Shown piece after piece: positions 24,241 through 32,958 of a stretch of 64,000 nucleotides of DNA. The notes below the pieces were generated by a model that saw nothing but the letters and a program-made list of their open reading frames with translations, had not been told where the DNA came from and searched no databases. Where the stretch lies: NCBI RefSeq assembly GCF_014203235.1, contig NZ_JACHIN010000011.1, positions 1 through 64,000 on the forward strand, written 5' to 3'. The stretch is from Nonomuraea endophytica (lineage in GTDB: Bacteria; Actinomycetota; Actinomycetes; Streptosporangiales; Streptosporangiaceae). Each line of letters begins with the position of its first letter. Position 1 is the stretch's first letter. A program made the position numbers and the translations under genes.

Positions 24241-26079
24241 TTAACGGGAGACGTTCGCTTCCACATTGACCACGATCTTGCCGAGGAAGTGGCCGTGCTC
24301 GCTGAGCCGGTGGGCGTCGGCGGCTTCTTCGAGGGGGAACTCGGCGGCGATGGGGAGGCGGGTGGTGGCGATTTCTCCCGCAATTTCGCGAAGCTTGATG
24401 GGATTGGATGATCCGCTGGAGAAGCGCGCCCCGTGGCTGCTCGCACCAGGGTCGGCGATGCTGACCACCTTGTCCGGATCGCCGGTGAGCCGGACCGACA
24501 TCGCCACCACATCCCTGCCCGAGGCGTCCAGCACCAGGTCCACCGGCTCCCCGATCCGCTCCTCCAGCCCCTCGCCGTAGGTCACCGGGTGCACGCCCAG
24601 GCCTTTCAGGTAGGGGTGGTGGGGTTCGCTGGCCGTACCGACAACTCGAAGTCCCGCCCGGATGGCCACTTGAGCGGCGGCCAACCCGACACCGCCCGCG
24701 ACGGCATGGATGAGCAACGTCCGCCCCTCCTCAAGCCCGAGCAGCCCCAGCGCCCGCGCCGCCGTCTCCACCGCCACCGGCAACGCCGCCGCCTCGACAT
24801 GGGTGAGCCCGTCAGGCTTGAGAACCAGATCATCCGGTACGGCCAGCACATAGTCGGCCAGCGCCCCACCGTGCCGCCCCACCACCTCCTGCCCGACGCG
24901 CAACCATCCCGCGTCCGCGCCGTCCACGTCTGGTCCGATCGCGTCGATGACGCCGGAGAACTCCAGCCCCGTGCCTGTGGGCCCGTCCAGTGGGATGCCG
25001 AAGGCGCCGCCGCGGATCTTCCAGTCCACGGCATTGACCCCGGCCGCCCTGACCGCCACCCGCACCTGGCCGGGGCCGGGCACGGGGATCGGCACCTCGT
25101 CGACCCGCAGCACCTCGGCGCCGCCGTGCTCGGAGTAGCGCACCGCCCGCCCGTGGGTCACCAGCACCGCCTTGCCGACCACGTCCCGCGCCTCCAGAGC
25201 CGCGTGGGCCCGATGCGCCTGGTCCAGCGGCACCGCCAGCCCGATCGTGGGTGTGATCCCGGCGGTCAGCGTCCGCTCCGCCAGCCGATGCAGCGCCTCA
25301 GGCGTGAACTGCACCTGCTCGATCCCCACCAGCCGCACCCCGCGCCGCTCCGCCTCGTCGGGACCGACGGCCGCGAACTCGCCGCTGAGCACCCCGTAGC
25401 CGAAGAACACCCCACCCGGGGCGGTCAGCGCGAAGGCGTCGGCCCCCACCTGCCCGCCCACCCCGTCGAAGACGGCGTCGAACTCCAGGTCTCCGGAGGC
25501 CAGGTCCGGGTAGTCCACCACGGACGAGGCACCCAGCGAGAGGGCACGGGCCCGCTTGGCCGGACCCCGGGCGGCGCCGACCACATGGGCGCCCGCCCTG
25601 GCCGCCAGTTCCACGAGCACCAGCCCGAGCGCCCCTCCCGCCCCGGTCACCAGCACCCGCGCGCCCGGCTTGAGCTCGGCGGCATCGAGAAGGCTGAGCG
25701 CCGCCGGTCCCACCTGGAGCAGGGCGGCGGCCGAGATCAGCGAGACGTTCTCCGGCACCTCCACAAGCGCGGACAGGGGCGCGGCCACCTGCTCGGCATA
25801 CCCGCCGCCGGGCAGAAGCGCGGCGACCCGCCGCCCTTCCCAGGATCCGGCCTCCGGCGCCGACCGGACCACCCCCGCCACGGCCGTCCCGGGAACGTAG
25901 GGCGGCCGGGTGCCGAACCACTCCCGTCCCCAGCCGGTGCGCAACTGCACCTCGATCGACAACACGTCGGCCGCGCGCACCTCGATCACGACCTCTTCCG
26001 GCCCGGCGGTCACCGGCGAGGACTGACGAACCCGCAGGACTTCCGGACCACCGAACCTGGTCACTTCAACAATGTTCAT
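24241..26079 (-). CDS. Tandem fusion of two zinc-independent MDR oxidoreductases
   Basis: 612 residues made of two complete quinone-oxidoreductase-like units in one chain. Unit 1 (1-308) opens MNIVEVTRFGGPEVLRVRQ, has the cofactor loop VTGAGGALGLVLVELAAR and ends GKAVLVTHG. Unit 2 (about 309-612) reopens with AVRYSEHGGAEVLRVDEV, has IHAVAGGVGLAAAQVAIR and ends HFLGKIVVNVE. Single MDR proteins are about 310-330 residues, so this is a head-to-tail fusion of diverged copies. Both keep nucleotide-binding glycines. Each active site may handle a different substrate. No partner gene is adjacent on its strand. Confidence 0.85.
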   Translation of the reverse strand: MNIVEVTRFGGPEVLRVRQSSPVTAGPEEVVIEVRAADVLSIEVQLRTGWGREWFGTRPPYVPGTAVAGVVRSAPEAGSWEGRRVAALLPGGGYAEQVAAPLSALVEVPENVSLISAAALLQVGPAALSLLDAAELKPGARVLVTGAGGALGLVLVELAARAGAHVVGAARGPAKRARALSLGASSVVDYPDLASGDLEFDAVFDGVGGQVGADAFALTAPGGVFFGYGVLSGEFAAVGPDEAERRGVRLVGIEQVQFTPEALHRLAERTLTAGITPTIGLAVPLDQAHRAHAALEARDVVGKAVLVTHGRAVRYSEHGGAEVLRVDEVPIPVPGPGQVRVAVRAAGVNAVDWKIRGGAFGIPLDGPTGTGLEFSGVIDAIGPDVDGADAGWLRVGQEVVGRHGGALADYVLAVPDDLVLKPDGLTHVEAAALPVAVETAARALGLLGLEEGRTLLIHAVAGGVGLAAAQVAIRAGLRVVGTASEPHHPYLKGLGVHPVTYGEGLEERIGEPVDLVLDASGRDVVAMSVRLTGDPDKVVSIADPGASSHGARFSSGSSNPIKLREIAGEIATTRLPIAAEFPLEEAADAHRLSEHGHFLGKIVVNVEANVSR

Positions 26080-26139
26080 GCCGGGCAGTCTGGTACCTCA
26101 ACCAGCCTTGAGGTCAAGCGGGCGCCGTAACGGCTGGGA

Positions 26140-26405
26140 ACCACCAACCGCGTCTCCGTCTACGAGTCCCGGGCTAGTGACCCAGCTGTCGCCGTGGTGG
26201 TTCGACCAGATCGCCGACGTGTGCCCCAACCACGTGAGCAGCCGCACCGACGTGCCCGCCGGGTGGGCCGGCCGGTGCGGTGCCAGCGGCTGGAGATGCT
26301 GCCGTGGAGTGGATCGCCCGCGGCCTCGCCGATCTCAGCCTCAAGGAGTACGAGAAGTTCGGGATCGCGCTCCGCCCGGTCTGGTCGAGCGCTCATTCGC
26401 CGTTG
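26140..26405 (+). pseudogene. purC: Degraded purC fragment (SAICAR synthase)
   Basis: Successive plus-strand frames spell the middle of phosphoribosylaminoimidazole-succinocarboxamide synthase: TNRVSVYE (from 26140), then LVTQLSPWWFDQIADV and PNHVSSRTDVPAGWAGR (about 26175-26275), then VRCQRLEMLP in a second frame, then VEWIARGLADLSLKEYEKFG (from about 26307) in a third. PurC normally reads [50 protein letters not shown]. Several indels and a deletion break the gene. A functional copy must lie elsewhere because purine synthesis needs it. Confidence 0.75.
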
Positions 26406-26520
26406 CGGTGTGAGCCCCATCACGTCCGTCGTACGTCCCGACGTGTTGGACACATTCGTCCATGATCTGCAGCCGCCACTGCGGCAAGAAGATCATCACG
26501 TTCGCAGGAGAGGAATCCGA

Positions 26521-27014
26521 TGACGGATCTGCAGAGTGTCGCCGACCGGGTCGTGATCGAGGCGCTGCGGGGGCGAGCACGCCGACGCGGCAATGATGGG
26601 CGACTTCGACCGTTTCGCGTCGCTGTTCACCGGGGAGGCGGTGTGGCGGATCCCGCCCGCCAACATCGAGTTCATCGGGCGGGAGGAGATCCGCGCTGGT
26701 GTCGAACGGCTGCAGGGTGCCTGGGAGTTCTGGGTGCAGAACGTGCACCCGGGCGCGATCCAGCTCGATGGTGACACCGCGACCGGCCGGGAATCCGTCT
26801 TCGAGATCGGTCGCCAGCGCGAGGCAGGTCGGTCGTCATGTACGGCCTGTTCCACGACCGCTATCAGCGCACCCCGGACGGCTGGAAGTTCACCGAGCGC
26901 GTCCTGGAGCCCGGGTACTTCGACTCCACTGCGCTGGCGGGTTCGCCGCATGTGACCTGGGACCCAGCCGACCCGGAGGCCGGAAGCACCTCCTCCGCGG
27001 AAGAAGCCCGATAA
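26521..27014 (+). pseudogene. NTF2/SnoaL-like protein gene with two frameshifts
   Basis: Three consecutive frames reconstruct one NTF2-like protein of about 160 residues. MTDLQSVADRVVIEALRG (26521) must shift in the run of G at 26570-26574 to reach HADAAMMGDFDRFASLFTG. EAVWRIPPANIEFIGREEI follows to about 26820, then a second shift gives MYGLFHDRYQRTPDGWKFTE, which ends at 27014. The order of elements is that of SnoaL-like polyketide cyclase/isomerase relatives. Either the gene is dead or two sequencing errors are present. Confidence 0.7.
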
Positions 27015-27195
27015 CCCCCAAGCGCGGTGCCGATGGTGGTCCCGTTCCCGGACAGGACGCCGACCACGCGCATCCCGGCCGCTACCAGGACGAGTGCGAG
27101 CGCTTCGTGATGCGTTCGGCGAAGTGCCGGACGCAGGCCTGGAAACGCCGGAAGAAGGGGCGCTCCACCGCCGACCGCGATGGTCCGGTAGATGG

Positions 27196-28056
27196 TCAGG
27201 AGGCGCTGTGTGCTCTGATGGTGTCGGTGATCCAGGAACGGTAGTGGGTCACGTCGGTCCAGATGCCGACTCCTGGCCCGCCGCTGGGGTTGGTGGCGCA
27301 GCCGGCGTCGCCGTTCATGCGGTCCTCGATGTCGTCGCCGTCGCGTGAGGTGGCTCCGATCAGCTCCCATCGGCCGCCGACGCTGCGGATCTGTGGTCCG
27401 CCTGAGTCGCCGTTGCAGGCGCTGGCAGCGCGGCCGTTGAGCTCGCCGGTGCACAGTTCCTCGCCACGGTTGAGGGAGGAGCAGCGGGTGTCGGGTACGC
27501 GTACGGTGTCGAGTTCCTGCAGCCGTCGTGAACCGTTCGAGCAGGTCGGATCGTCGTGGTCGTCGCATGTCATGCCCCAGCCGATGACGCGGCTCGGCTC
27601 GCCTACCCGGCCCGGGCCGTCGGCGATGCGGATGGGCTCGAGGTCTACCGGCCGATCCAGCTGGACCAGCAGGATGTCGTCCTTGGGCTCCCCGCGCATA
27701 CCGGGCTTGTCCTGGTTGGGGTGGGTGATGACGCGTTTGACGCTGGTGAGAGCTCCGCCCGTGTCACGCTCGAGTGAGCCGACCCGCACCTGCGTCCTGC
27801 CGGGCTTCATGAGTCCCTTGCAGTGGGCGGCGGTGACGACCCAGTCCGGGGCGATGAGGGAGCCGCCGCAGTGGTGCTCGGGTAGTTTCCGCAGCTGGAA
27901 GGAGACCATGAACGAGTAGGTCTCCGTCGCGGCTTTTCCACCGATGATCGCGGGGCGGCCGGTGCTCGCCGCGGCCGTGGTCGCGGTGGTCAGTGCGAGC
28001 CCGGTGGCCATGAGGGTGGCGAGCACCACTGATCGTCTGCCGGTTGCCTTGAACAC
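27196..28056 (-). CDS. Secreted trypsin-like serine protease
   Basis: A 286-residue S1-family protease. The signal peptide (residues about 5-35, RRSVVLATLMATGLALTTAT) ends before the activation site IIGGKAATETYSFMVS. The catalytic triad is visible: His in VTAAHC, Asp in KDDILLVQLDRP and Ser in CNGDSGGPQI. Six or more Cys can form disulphides. GTG 28056 with GGAG upstream puts the signal peptide at the N-terminus; an upstream ATG at 28137 is possible. The enzyme cuts after basic residues if its S1 pocket is like trypsin, which I did not verify. Confidence 0.88.
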   Translation of the reverse strand: MFKATGRRSVVLATLMATGLALTTATTAAASTGRPAIIGGKAATETYSFMVSFQLRKLPEHHCGGSLIAPDWVVTAAHCKGLMKPGRTQVRVGSLERDTGGALTSVKRVITHPNQDKPGMRGEPKDDILLVQLDRPVDLEPIRIADGPGRVGEPSRVIGWGMTCDDHDDPTCSNGSRRLQELDTVRVPDTRCSSLNRGEELCTGELNGRAASACNGDSGGPQIRSVGGRWELIGATSRDGDDIEDRMNGDAGCATNPSGGPGVGIWTDVTHYRSWITDTIRAHSAS

Positions 28057-28526
28057 AGGTCTCCAGTCGGTCGAGGGGGCGGGCGGGGGGACCCTGACGC
28101 TTCGCGCGGCGTTCTGCCAGGTCAACGTGCCCGCCATGCCAGGCTACCTGCGGTTTCCGTTGGAACCGACGTAAGCGATCATGCTGGCGACTGGCCGGCC
28201 TCGGCCGCTACGTCCACCTCGGCGAGGGGACTCCCGCCCGTATCACCACCGAAGCCGACCCGGCCGCCCATCGCAAAGCCGCTGAACTACGCCAAACACT
28301 CCATGAGTTGGTACGTCACCTCCGGTGACATCAACCCGAGCGGTGCGCGTACCTGGCTGAGCGCAGCCACCCGCGGTGCGAGGAACGCAACCTCCCACGA
28401 CAATGCCTCGTTCACCGTCCAGGGGCCGCGGCGAGGTGCTGGGGCGGATCGGCGTCGGCTGCCCGAGCGGGGACAACGATGCTCAGACGCAGCCGGAGGC
28501 CCGATCACCATTCACGGTGGACTCGG
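28057..28526. other. Spacer with no supported gene
   Basis: No convincing gene was found. One plus-strand frame from about 28181 to 28329 reads LGRYVHLGEGTPARITTEAD and HRKAAELRQTLHELVRHLR before a stop. It looks like the C-terminal scrap of a protein I cannot name, with no start or upstream continuation. The rest has only incompatible overlapping frames. Confidence 0.3.
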
Positions 28527-29108
28527 TCAACGGCGCACCCGATAGCGCAGGTGAAGCACCCGGTTGCCGTGAATCACCACGTCAGGATCCTCCAACAGGT
28601 GCTGCGCGCCGACCGACCCGAAGTAGCGCTTGCCGGACCCGAACACCACGGGTACGACGTCCATGCGCACCTCGTCGACCAGCCCCGCGGCGAGCACCTG
28701 GCCACCGACGTCGCCGGCGGCGACCTCGACCAAGCGGTCACCCGCAAGCTCCTGCGCCTTGGCCACCGCTGCCTCGACCCCGTCGACGAAGTGAAACGGC
28801 GTCTCGGGATCCCAGCCCTCGGGCGCCGGCCGACGGGTCACGACGACCACGTGGTCGATCCCGCCCGGAGGCTTCCCGTCCCAGCCGTCCGTCATGTCGA
28901 ACACGTGGCGGCCCGCGATGGTCACCCCGATCTGGTCCCAGTACGCCCGGGTGTGATCGTAGGAGGCCTGCGACACCTTCAGCTCGCCGCTCTCGTCCAG
29001 CGGAACGTCACCGCTGGTCAACCAGTCGAACAGCGGTCCGGGCTGATCATTCTCGTCCGCGACGAAGCCGTCCACCGACACCGAGGCGTACATGACCACC
29101 TTGCCCAC
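28527..29108 (-). CDS. Dihydrofolate reductase-family protein (RibD C-terminal-like)
   Basis: 193 residues starting GKVVMYASVSVDGFVADEND, the signature N-terminus of the RibD/DHFR-like family found widely in actinobacteria. The IAGRHVFDMTDGWDG, VVVVTRRPAPEGWD and GGQVLAAGLVDEVRMDVVPV segments give the NADPH-binding core. GTG 29108 has GGAGAG upstream. Members reduce unknown pteridine- or flavin-like substrates. It is probably a stand-alone gene. Confidence 0.85.
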   Translation of the reverse strand: MGKVVMYASVSVDGFVADENDQPGPLFDWLTSGDVPLDESGELKVSQASYDHTRAYWDQIGVTIAGRHVFDMTDGWDGKPPGGIDHVVVVTRRPAPEGWDPETPFHFVDGVEAAVAKAQELAGDRLVEVAAGDVGGQVLAAGLVDEVRMDVVPVVFGSGKRYFGSVGAQHLLEDPDVVIHGNRVLHLRYRVRR

Positions 29109-29173
29109 GGGGCTCTCCTCTGCTTTGGGGTGCCCCAAATTAGCGGGTCGCGAGCTGTCACTCTTGTAAGAAA

Positions 29174-30013
29174 TCAATCGGCCGGCAGCGGCCAGCCGTC
29201 CAGCACGTGACCGGGATGTTCGCGCAGGAACCGCCGCCGCACTTCGACGTACCGGGTCGGCGTGAGCCCGGTGAAAGCCCGGAACTCGTGGCCGAAATGG
29301 GCCTGGTCAAAATAGCCCGCGCCACCGGCGAGGTCGCCCCAGTCGACCGGTCCGGCGGGGTTGATCGCGAACACGGCGGCGGTGAAGCGGTAGGAGCGGG
29401 CCAGGCGCTTCGGCGTGACCCCGATGAGCTCCTTGAACCGCTGCGCCAGATGAGTGCTGCTGACACCGGCCGCCACGCTCAGGTCGCCGATCGCCACCGC
29501 CCCGCCGGCCGCCGCGATGACGCTGCTCGCATGACGCACCAGCCCCAGGCCCGCGGTCTCACACATCCGTCGCATCAGCTCCTCTTCGAGAAGCGTCAGC
29601 ATCTCGTACGGCCCGGCCGCCGTCGCCAGCCGATCCCGCAGCCCAGCAATCGCGGGCCGGCCCCAAACCTGCTCCACCGTCACCGGCCGGTCACACAGCT
29701 CGCCCGCCGGCATCGGCAGGAACGGCGCCAGCCCCCACGGCTTGAAGTGCACACCCACTGACCGGGTCCCCGGCGGATAGCCGAACTCGAAGGCCCGGGT
29801 GGGCATCGTGATCACGCAGCCGTCGGCGTACTCGGCCGTCTCGACGTCGATGCCGGCGCGGATGCGGAACGGCGTCCCGAGGTTGACGATGAGCAACGCC
29901 GCCGGTGACGGCGGCAACATCAGCCGGGCGTACGGCGGCGCACCCTCAAGGTAGTAAAGGTCGTCGATCAGCCCGTCCAGCGGCGGCCGCGGCACTCTGG
30001 ACACGTACTCCAC
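29174..30013 (-). CDS. AraC-family transcriptional regulator
   Basis: About 279 residues. The N-terminal ligand-binding region (PPSPAALLIVNLGTPFRIR; GVHFKPWGLAPFLPMP) is of the DUF6597/AraC type. The C-terminal double helix-turn-helix contains IGDLSVAAGVSSTHLAQRF and the second motif GYFDQAHFGHEFRAFTGLTP. GTG 30013 or GTG 30019 are both possible starts. It may regulate the reductase gene immediately downstream on the same strand, but no operator was seen. Confidence 0.85.
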   Translation of the reverse strand: MEYVSRVPRPPLDGLIDDLYYLEGAPPYARLMLPPSPAALLIVNLGTPFRIRAGIDVETAEYADGCVITMPTRAFEFGYPPGTRSVGVHFKPWGLAPFLPMPAGELCDRPVTVEQVWGRPAIAGLRDRLATAAGPYEMLTLLEEELMRRMCETAGLGLVRHASSVIAAAGGAVAIGDLSVAAGVSSTHLAQRFKELIGVTPKRLARSYRFTAAVFAINPAGPVDWGDLAGGAGYFDQAHFGHEFRAFTGLTPTRYVEVRRRFLREHPGHVLDGWPLPAD

Positions 30014-30077
30014 GCCCACAGTATCGCCGACACCCCGGACGGCATCGAGCGCCGGACAGGCCAGCCGCGCGCCGCGG

Positions 30078-30788
30078 TCAGGCGGACGGGGAACCGATGA
30101 TCTCGCTGCGGTAGAGGTGGAGGTGCTGGCGCCATACGTCCGCCGCCTCTTCGGCCCGGCCCGCCGCGATGTGCTCGAACACCAGGCGGAACTCGGCCAC
30201 ATGTCCGCCTCGCGCACTCGGCGTGGACAGGGCGCGGCGGCGAAGCTCCGACCACAGGGGGCCGTCGAGGTGGCGCAGCGCCTCCTCCAGGGACTTCTCG
30301 AGGATCGGGTTACGGGCCGCGCGGGCGATGGCGCGGTGGAGGGGCAGGTCGCTGACGTACGCCCCGGTCCGCGCGTATTCGTCCTCGAGCTCCGCCAGCG
30401 TTGACTCCAACGCGTCGAGGTCCTCGGGATAACGCTTCTCGGCGGCCAGTGCCGCCAGGGCCGGTTCGATGGCCAGCCGGGCTTCGAACACCTGTGGCGG
30501 CAGCACCTCAACACCCCAGGTGGCCACGACGGCGGACGATCCAGTGACGATCGTCCCTCTACCCTTGTGCGACTTGGCCAGCCCGGCAAGCTCAAGGGCT
30601 GCCAGTGCTTCCCTGATGGTCGGGCGGCTGACGTCGAAGTTCTGCGCGAGCTCGCGTTCGGGCGGCAGCTTGTCACCCGGCTTGAGGTGCCCGTCGCGGA
30701 TGGCCACCACGAGCTGGTCGGCGACCTGCACCGCCGCGCTCTTCTTGACCACAGGGGTCACCTCGAACTTCGAGCTGCCCGTCGCCAT
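30078..30788 (-). CDS. GntR-family regulator, FadR (FCD) subfamily
   Basis: 236 residues: a GntR winged helix (VADQLVVAIRDGHLKPGDKL, PPERELAQNFDVSRPTIREA, LAALELAGLAKSHKGRGTIV) followed by the FCD helical effector domain (FEARLAIEPALAALAAEKR; LHRAIARAARNPILEKSL; HVAEFRLVFEHIAAGRAEEA). FCD regulators sense carboxylates or amino acids and repress catabolic operons. A 12-base box upstream of its promoter matches exactly a box in the catabolic locus at 20.4 kb, suggesting it is that locus's displaced regulator. Confidence 0.88.
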   Translation of the reverse strand: MATGSSKFEVTPVVKKSAAVQVADQLVVAIRDGHLKPGDKLPPERELAQNFDVSRPTIREALAALELAGLAKSHKGRGTIVTGSSAVVATWGVEVLPPQVFEARLAIEPALAALAAEKRYPEDLDALESTLAELEDEYARTGAYVSDLPLHRAIARAARNPILEKSLEEALRHLDGPLWSELRRRALSTPSARGGHVAEFRLVFEHIAAGRAEEAADVWRQHLHLYRSEIIGSPSA

Positions 30789-30846
30789 CGCCTGGAACCC
30801 CTCGTCGTGTGGCCATGTTGTTTGATCGCCATCTTAGCGCGCGGCT

Positions 30847-30858
30847 AGGCAACCTGAC
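30847..30858. promoter_or_regulatory. AGGCAACCTGAC box upstream of the FadR-type gene
   Basis: The 12 bases at 30847-30858 are identical to 20464-20475 in the lyase/aminotransferase intergenic region. The box lies 59 bp upstream of the regulator's start, which would fit autoregulation. Confidence 0.4.
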
Positions 30859-31505
30859 ACCTTCTCGACGACCCAACCCGCTTTGACCGGGCCGCACCAG
30901 GACCGTTCGGCTATGCACGTTGCGTGGCCAGGCAAGCAGGCCAGCACGCCTGCCTGGCCCGCTACTGCTCGCGCCTCGGGTTTGCGCCGCGTGGTCACAA
31001 CGCTGGTCGGGGCCGGTGGCGGCTCAGGGTTGGGGCACGGGCTCACGGGCCGAGCACCGCTGTGGCTCAGGGTTGACGCGCGGGATCACGGGCTTGGGGC
31101 ACGGGCTCACGGGCTGGGACCGTGGCGGCTCCGGGCTGGGGCACGGGCTGGGGGCCGCTGTGGCTCGGGGTTGACGCGCGGGGTGGATCGGGTGCGGATC
31201 GATGTGGGCTCTGGTTCGGGTGGGGTGCGGGCTACGGGCCCCTCGGCCGGGAAAAGGAAAGGTCAGGCGCTGTGGAGTGGCGGGGCGCGGGCGGGGGGGC
31301 GGGGGGGCGGGGCGGGGCGGAGGGGCCGGCGACGGACGGGCCGGCGGGGGAGGCCGGGGCTGCGGGGGCTGGACGTGGTCGGGGTGGGCGGGGCGGCCGG
31401 GGCTGCGGGGGCTGGAGGTGGTCGGGGTGGGCGGGGCAAGCGGGGAGGCCGGGGCTGAGGGGTGGGTGGGTGGCTGAGGGGTGGCGGAGGTGGTGATGGG
31501 GTGGG
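30859..31505. repeat. Gene-free G-rich spacer with tandem duplications
   Basis: No supported gene. At 31017-31195 an approximately 107-bp unit (beginning GTGGCGGCTC and ending near TTGACGCGCGGG) occurs twice with small changes. At 31348-31440 a 45-bp unit (core GGGGCTGCGGGGGCTGG) is duplicated. From 31280 the plus strand carries many runs of three to seven G, several close enough to form G-quadruplexes. The long plus-strand frames here are artefacts of composition. Confidence 0.6.
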
Positions 31506-31991
31506 TTAGGTGTCCAGGTTGGTGAGTATGGTGCGGGTGATGCGGTCGAGGGTGGCGGTGTCTTCGGGGGAGAGGGTGGCGGCCAGGCGGGCCAGAGTAG
31601 CCGCGTGTTCGGTTAGGGTTTCGTCGATTACTTGGCGGCCCTGTTCTGTGAGGGTGATGCGGAAGCTGCGGCGGTCGGCGGCGTCCAGGGTGCGTTCGAT
31701 GAAGCCTGCCGCTTCCAAACGGTCCAGGCGGTTCGTCATTCCGGCGCGGGACATCATCAGCACCGCCGCCAGTTCCGACGGGATCAGCGTGTACGGCGGG
31801 CCGGATCGCCGAAGCGCCGCCAGCACGTCGAATTCGCCCTGCCGCAGCCCGTGCCGGGCGAACACCTCCTCGACCGCAGTCTCGATCCGCCGTGTCACCC
31901 CGGCGAGCCGCCCGAACACCCCGATGGGCGAAAGATCCAGATCGGGCCGTTCCCGCTGCCATGCGGCGAGGATGCCGTCGAACGCGTCCAT
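31506..31991 (-). CDS. MarR-family transcriptional regulator
   Basis: 161 residues with the MarR winged helix: FARHGLRQGEFDVLAALRRSG, then SELAAVLMMSRAGMTNRLDR and the wing RTLDAADRRSFRITLT. Flanking helices form the dimer interface. The gene ends beside the G-rich spacer and begins 90 bp from the nitrilase stop. Effector and targets are unknown; it may regulate itself. Confidence 0.88.
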   Translation of the reverse strand: MDAFDGILAAWQRERPDLDLSPIGVFGRLAGVTRRIETAVEEVFARHGLRQGEFDVLAALRRSGPPYTLIPSELAAVLMMSRAGMTNRLDRLEAAGFIERTLDAADRRSFRITLTEQGRQVIDETLTEHAATLARLAATLSPEDTATLDRITRTILTNLDT

Positions 31992-32081
31992 GCCGCGCAG
32001 TTTATTCGAGGCCCGATAGTCGGAAGCCGAAGCACCGAGCGACCCGGCTCAGTACAGCCACCCTGTCCAGGCTGGCCGCGG

Positions 32082-32888
32082 CTACGGGGTGTCCGCCGCA
32101 CGCTGGTACTCGGCGCGCGGGTACCCCGCACGAGCGTCCTTCTCCCGCAATCCCGCCATCTCAGCCCGCGACAACACAGCAGTGAACACCCCAGGACCGG
32201 TAGCGGCCTGGGTGAGCCGGGTCCCGTCCGGATGCCAGGCGCCACTACCCCCGCACGACACCCACCCCGCCCCACGACCAGCATAATTGGCCACCACGGC
32301 GAACATCCGGTGATCCATCGCCCGCGCCCCGAAATGCAGATCGATCCGGCGAGCCTCCTCCAGCGTGTACAACGCCGACCCCGCGTAAACCTCAGCCCCC
32401 CGCCGAGCCGCATCCTCCGCATGCCCAGGCACACCAGCGTCGTAGCAGATGGCCAGCGCCACCCGCCACCCATCCACGTCGAGCAGCGCCCCCGCCCCGG
32501 CAGCCCGGAACAGCTCCCGCTCACGCCCATGCAGATGACACTTTCCGTGCACGTGCACCCGCCCGTCCGGCGAGAACGCCAGCGACGCGAGCCACGCAGT
32601 CCCGTCGGGGTGCCGGTAGGCCGCGCCGACGACCGCCGTCAGCCCACCCTCCTGTACGGCCCCGCGCACGACATCCAGCCGAGGGTCACCATCAGTCACC
32701 CAAACGCCAGGATCATCAAGAAGGTCAAGGTCATAGCCGATTAGTGAGAGTTCAGGAAACAAGACCAGGCTCGCGCCAGAAGCGGCAGCGGTCTCGATCG
32801 AGGCAGCGGCGGCACGAGCGTTGGCGACCACATCGCCGGCCACGGCAGAGGTCTGGGCGAGCGCGACGGTCAAGATCTCATAGGACAC
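32082..32888 (-). CDS. Carbon-nitrogen hydrolase (nitrilase superfamily)
   Basis: 268 residues with the Glu-Lys-Cys triad: Glu in LVLFPELSLIGYDL, Lys in VHGKCHLHGRERELF and Cys in VALAICYDAGVPGHA. It hydrolyses an amide or nitrile C-N bond in the cytoplasm. Family branches include ureidopropionases, omega-amidases and N-carbamoyl hydrolases; the branch cannot be fixed by eye. It stands alone, divergent from the VOC-type gene by 70 bp. Confidence 0.85.
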   Translation of the reverse strand: MSYEILTVALAQTSAVAGDVVANARAAAASIETAAASGASLVLFPELSLIGYDLDLLDDPGVWVTDGDPRLDVVRGAVQEGGLTAVVGAAYRHPDGTAWLASLAFSPDGRVHVHGKCHLHGRERELFRAAGAGALLDVDGWRVALAICYDAGVPGHAEDAARRGAEVYAGSALYTLEEARRIDLHFGARAMDHRMFAVVANYAGRGAGWVSCGGSGAWHPDGTRLTQAATGPGVFTAVLSRAEMAGLREKDARAGYPRAEYQRAADTP

Positions 32889-32958
32889 ACGGGCATCCTA
32901 CTTGCCGCTTTGGACCGGTCCATAGGCGAGATTTCGTGATCCGGCCTACCCTCACCCC

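Noticed and set aside
27015..27195. Minus-strand membrane-like segment (EALALVLVAAGMRVVGVL) as a gene remnant
   Set aside because: Only one short hydrophobic stretch, and no start, stop context or recognisable family.
31024..31962. 312-residue Pro/His/Arg-rich minus-strand ORF over the G-rich spacer
   Set aside because: Composition follows the repeats; it also overlaps the real MarR gene in another frame.
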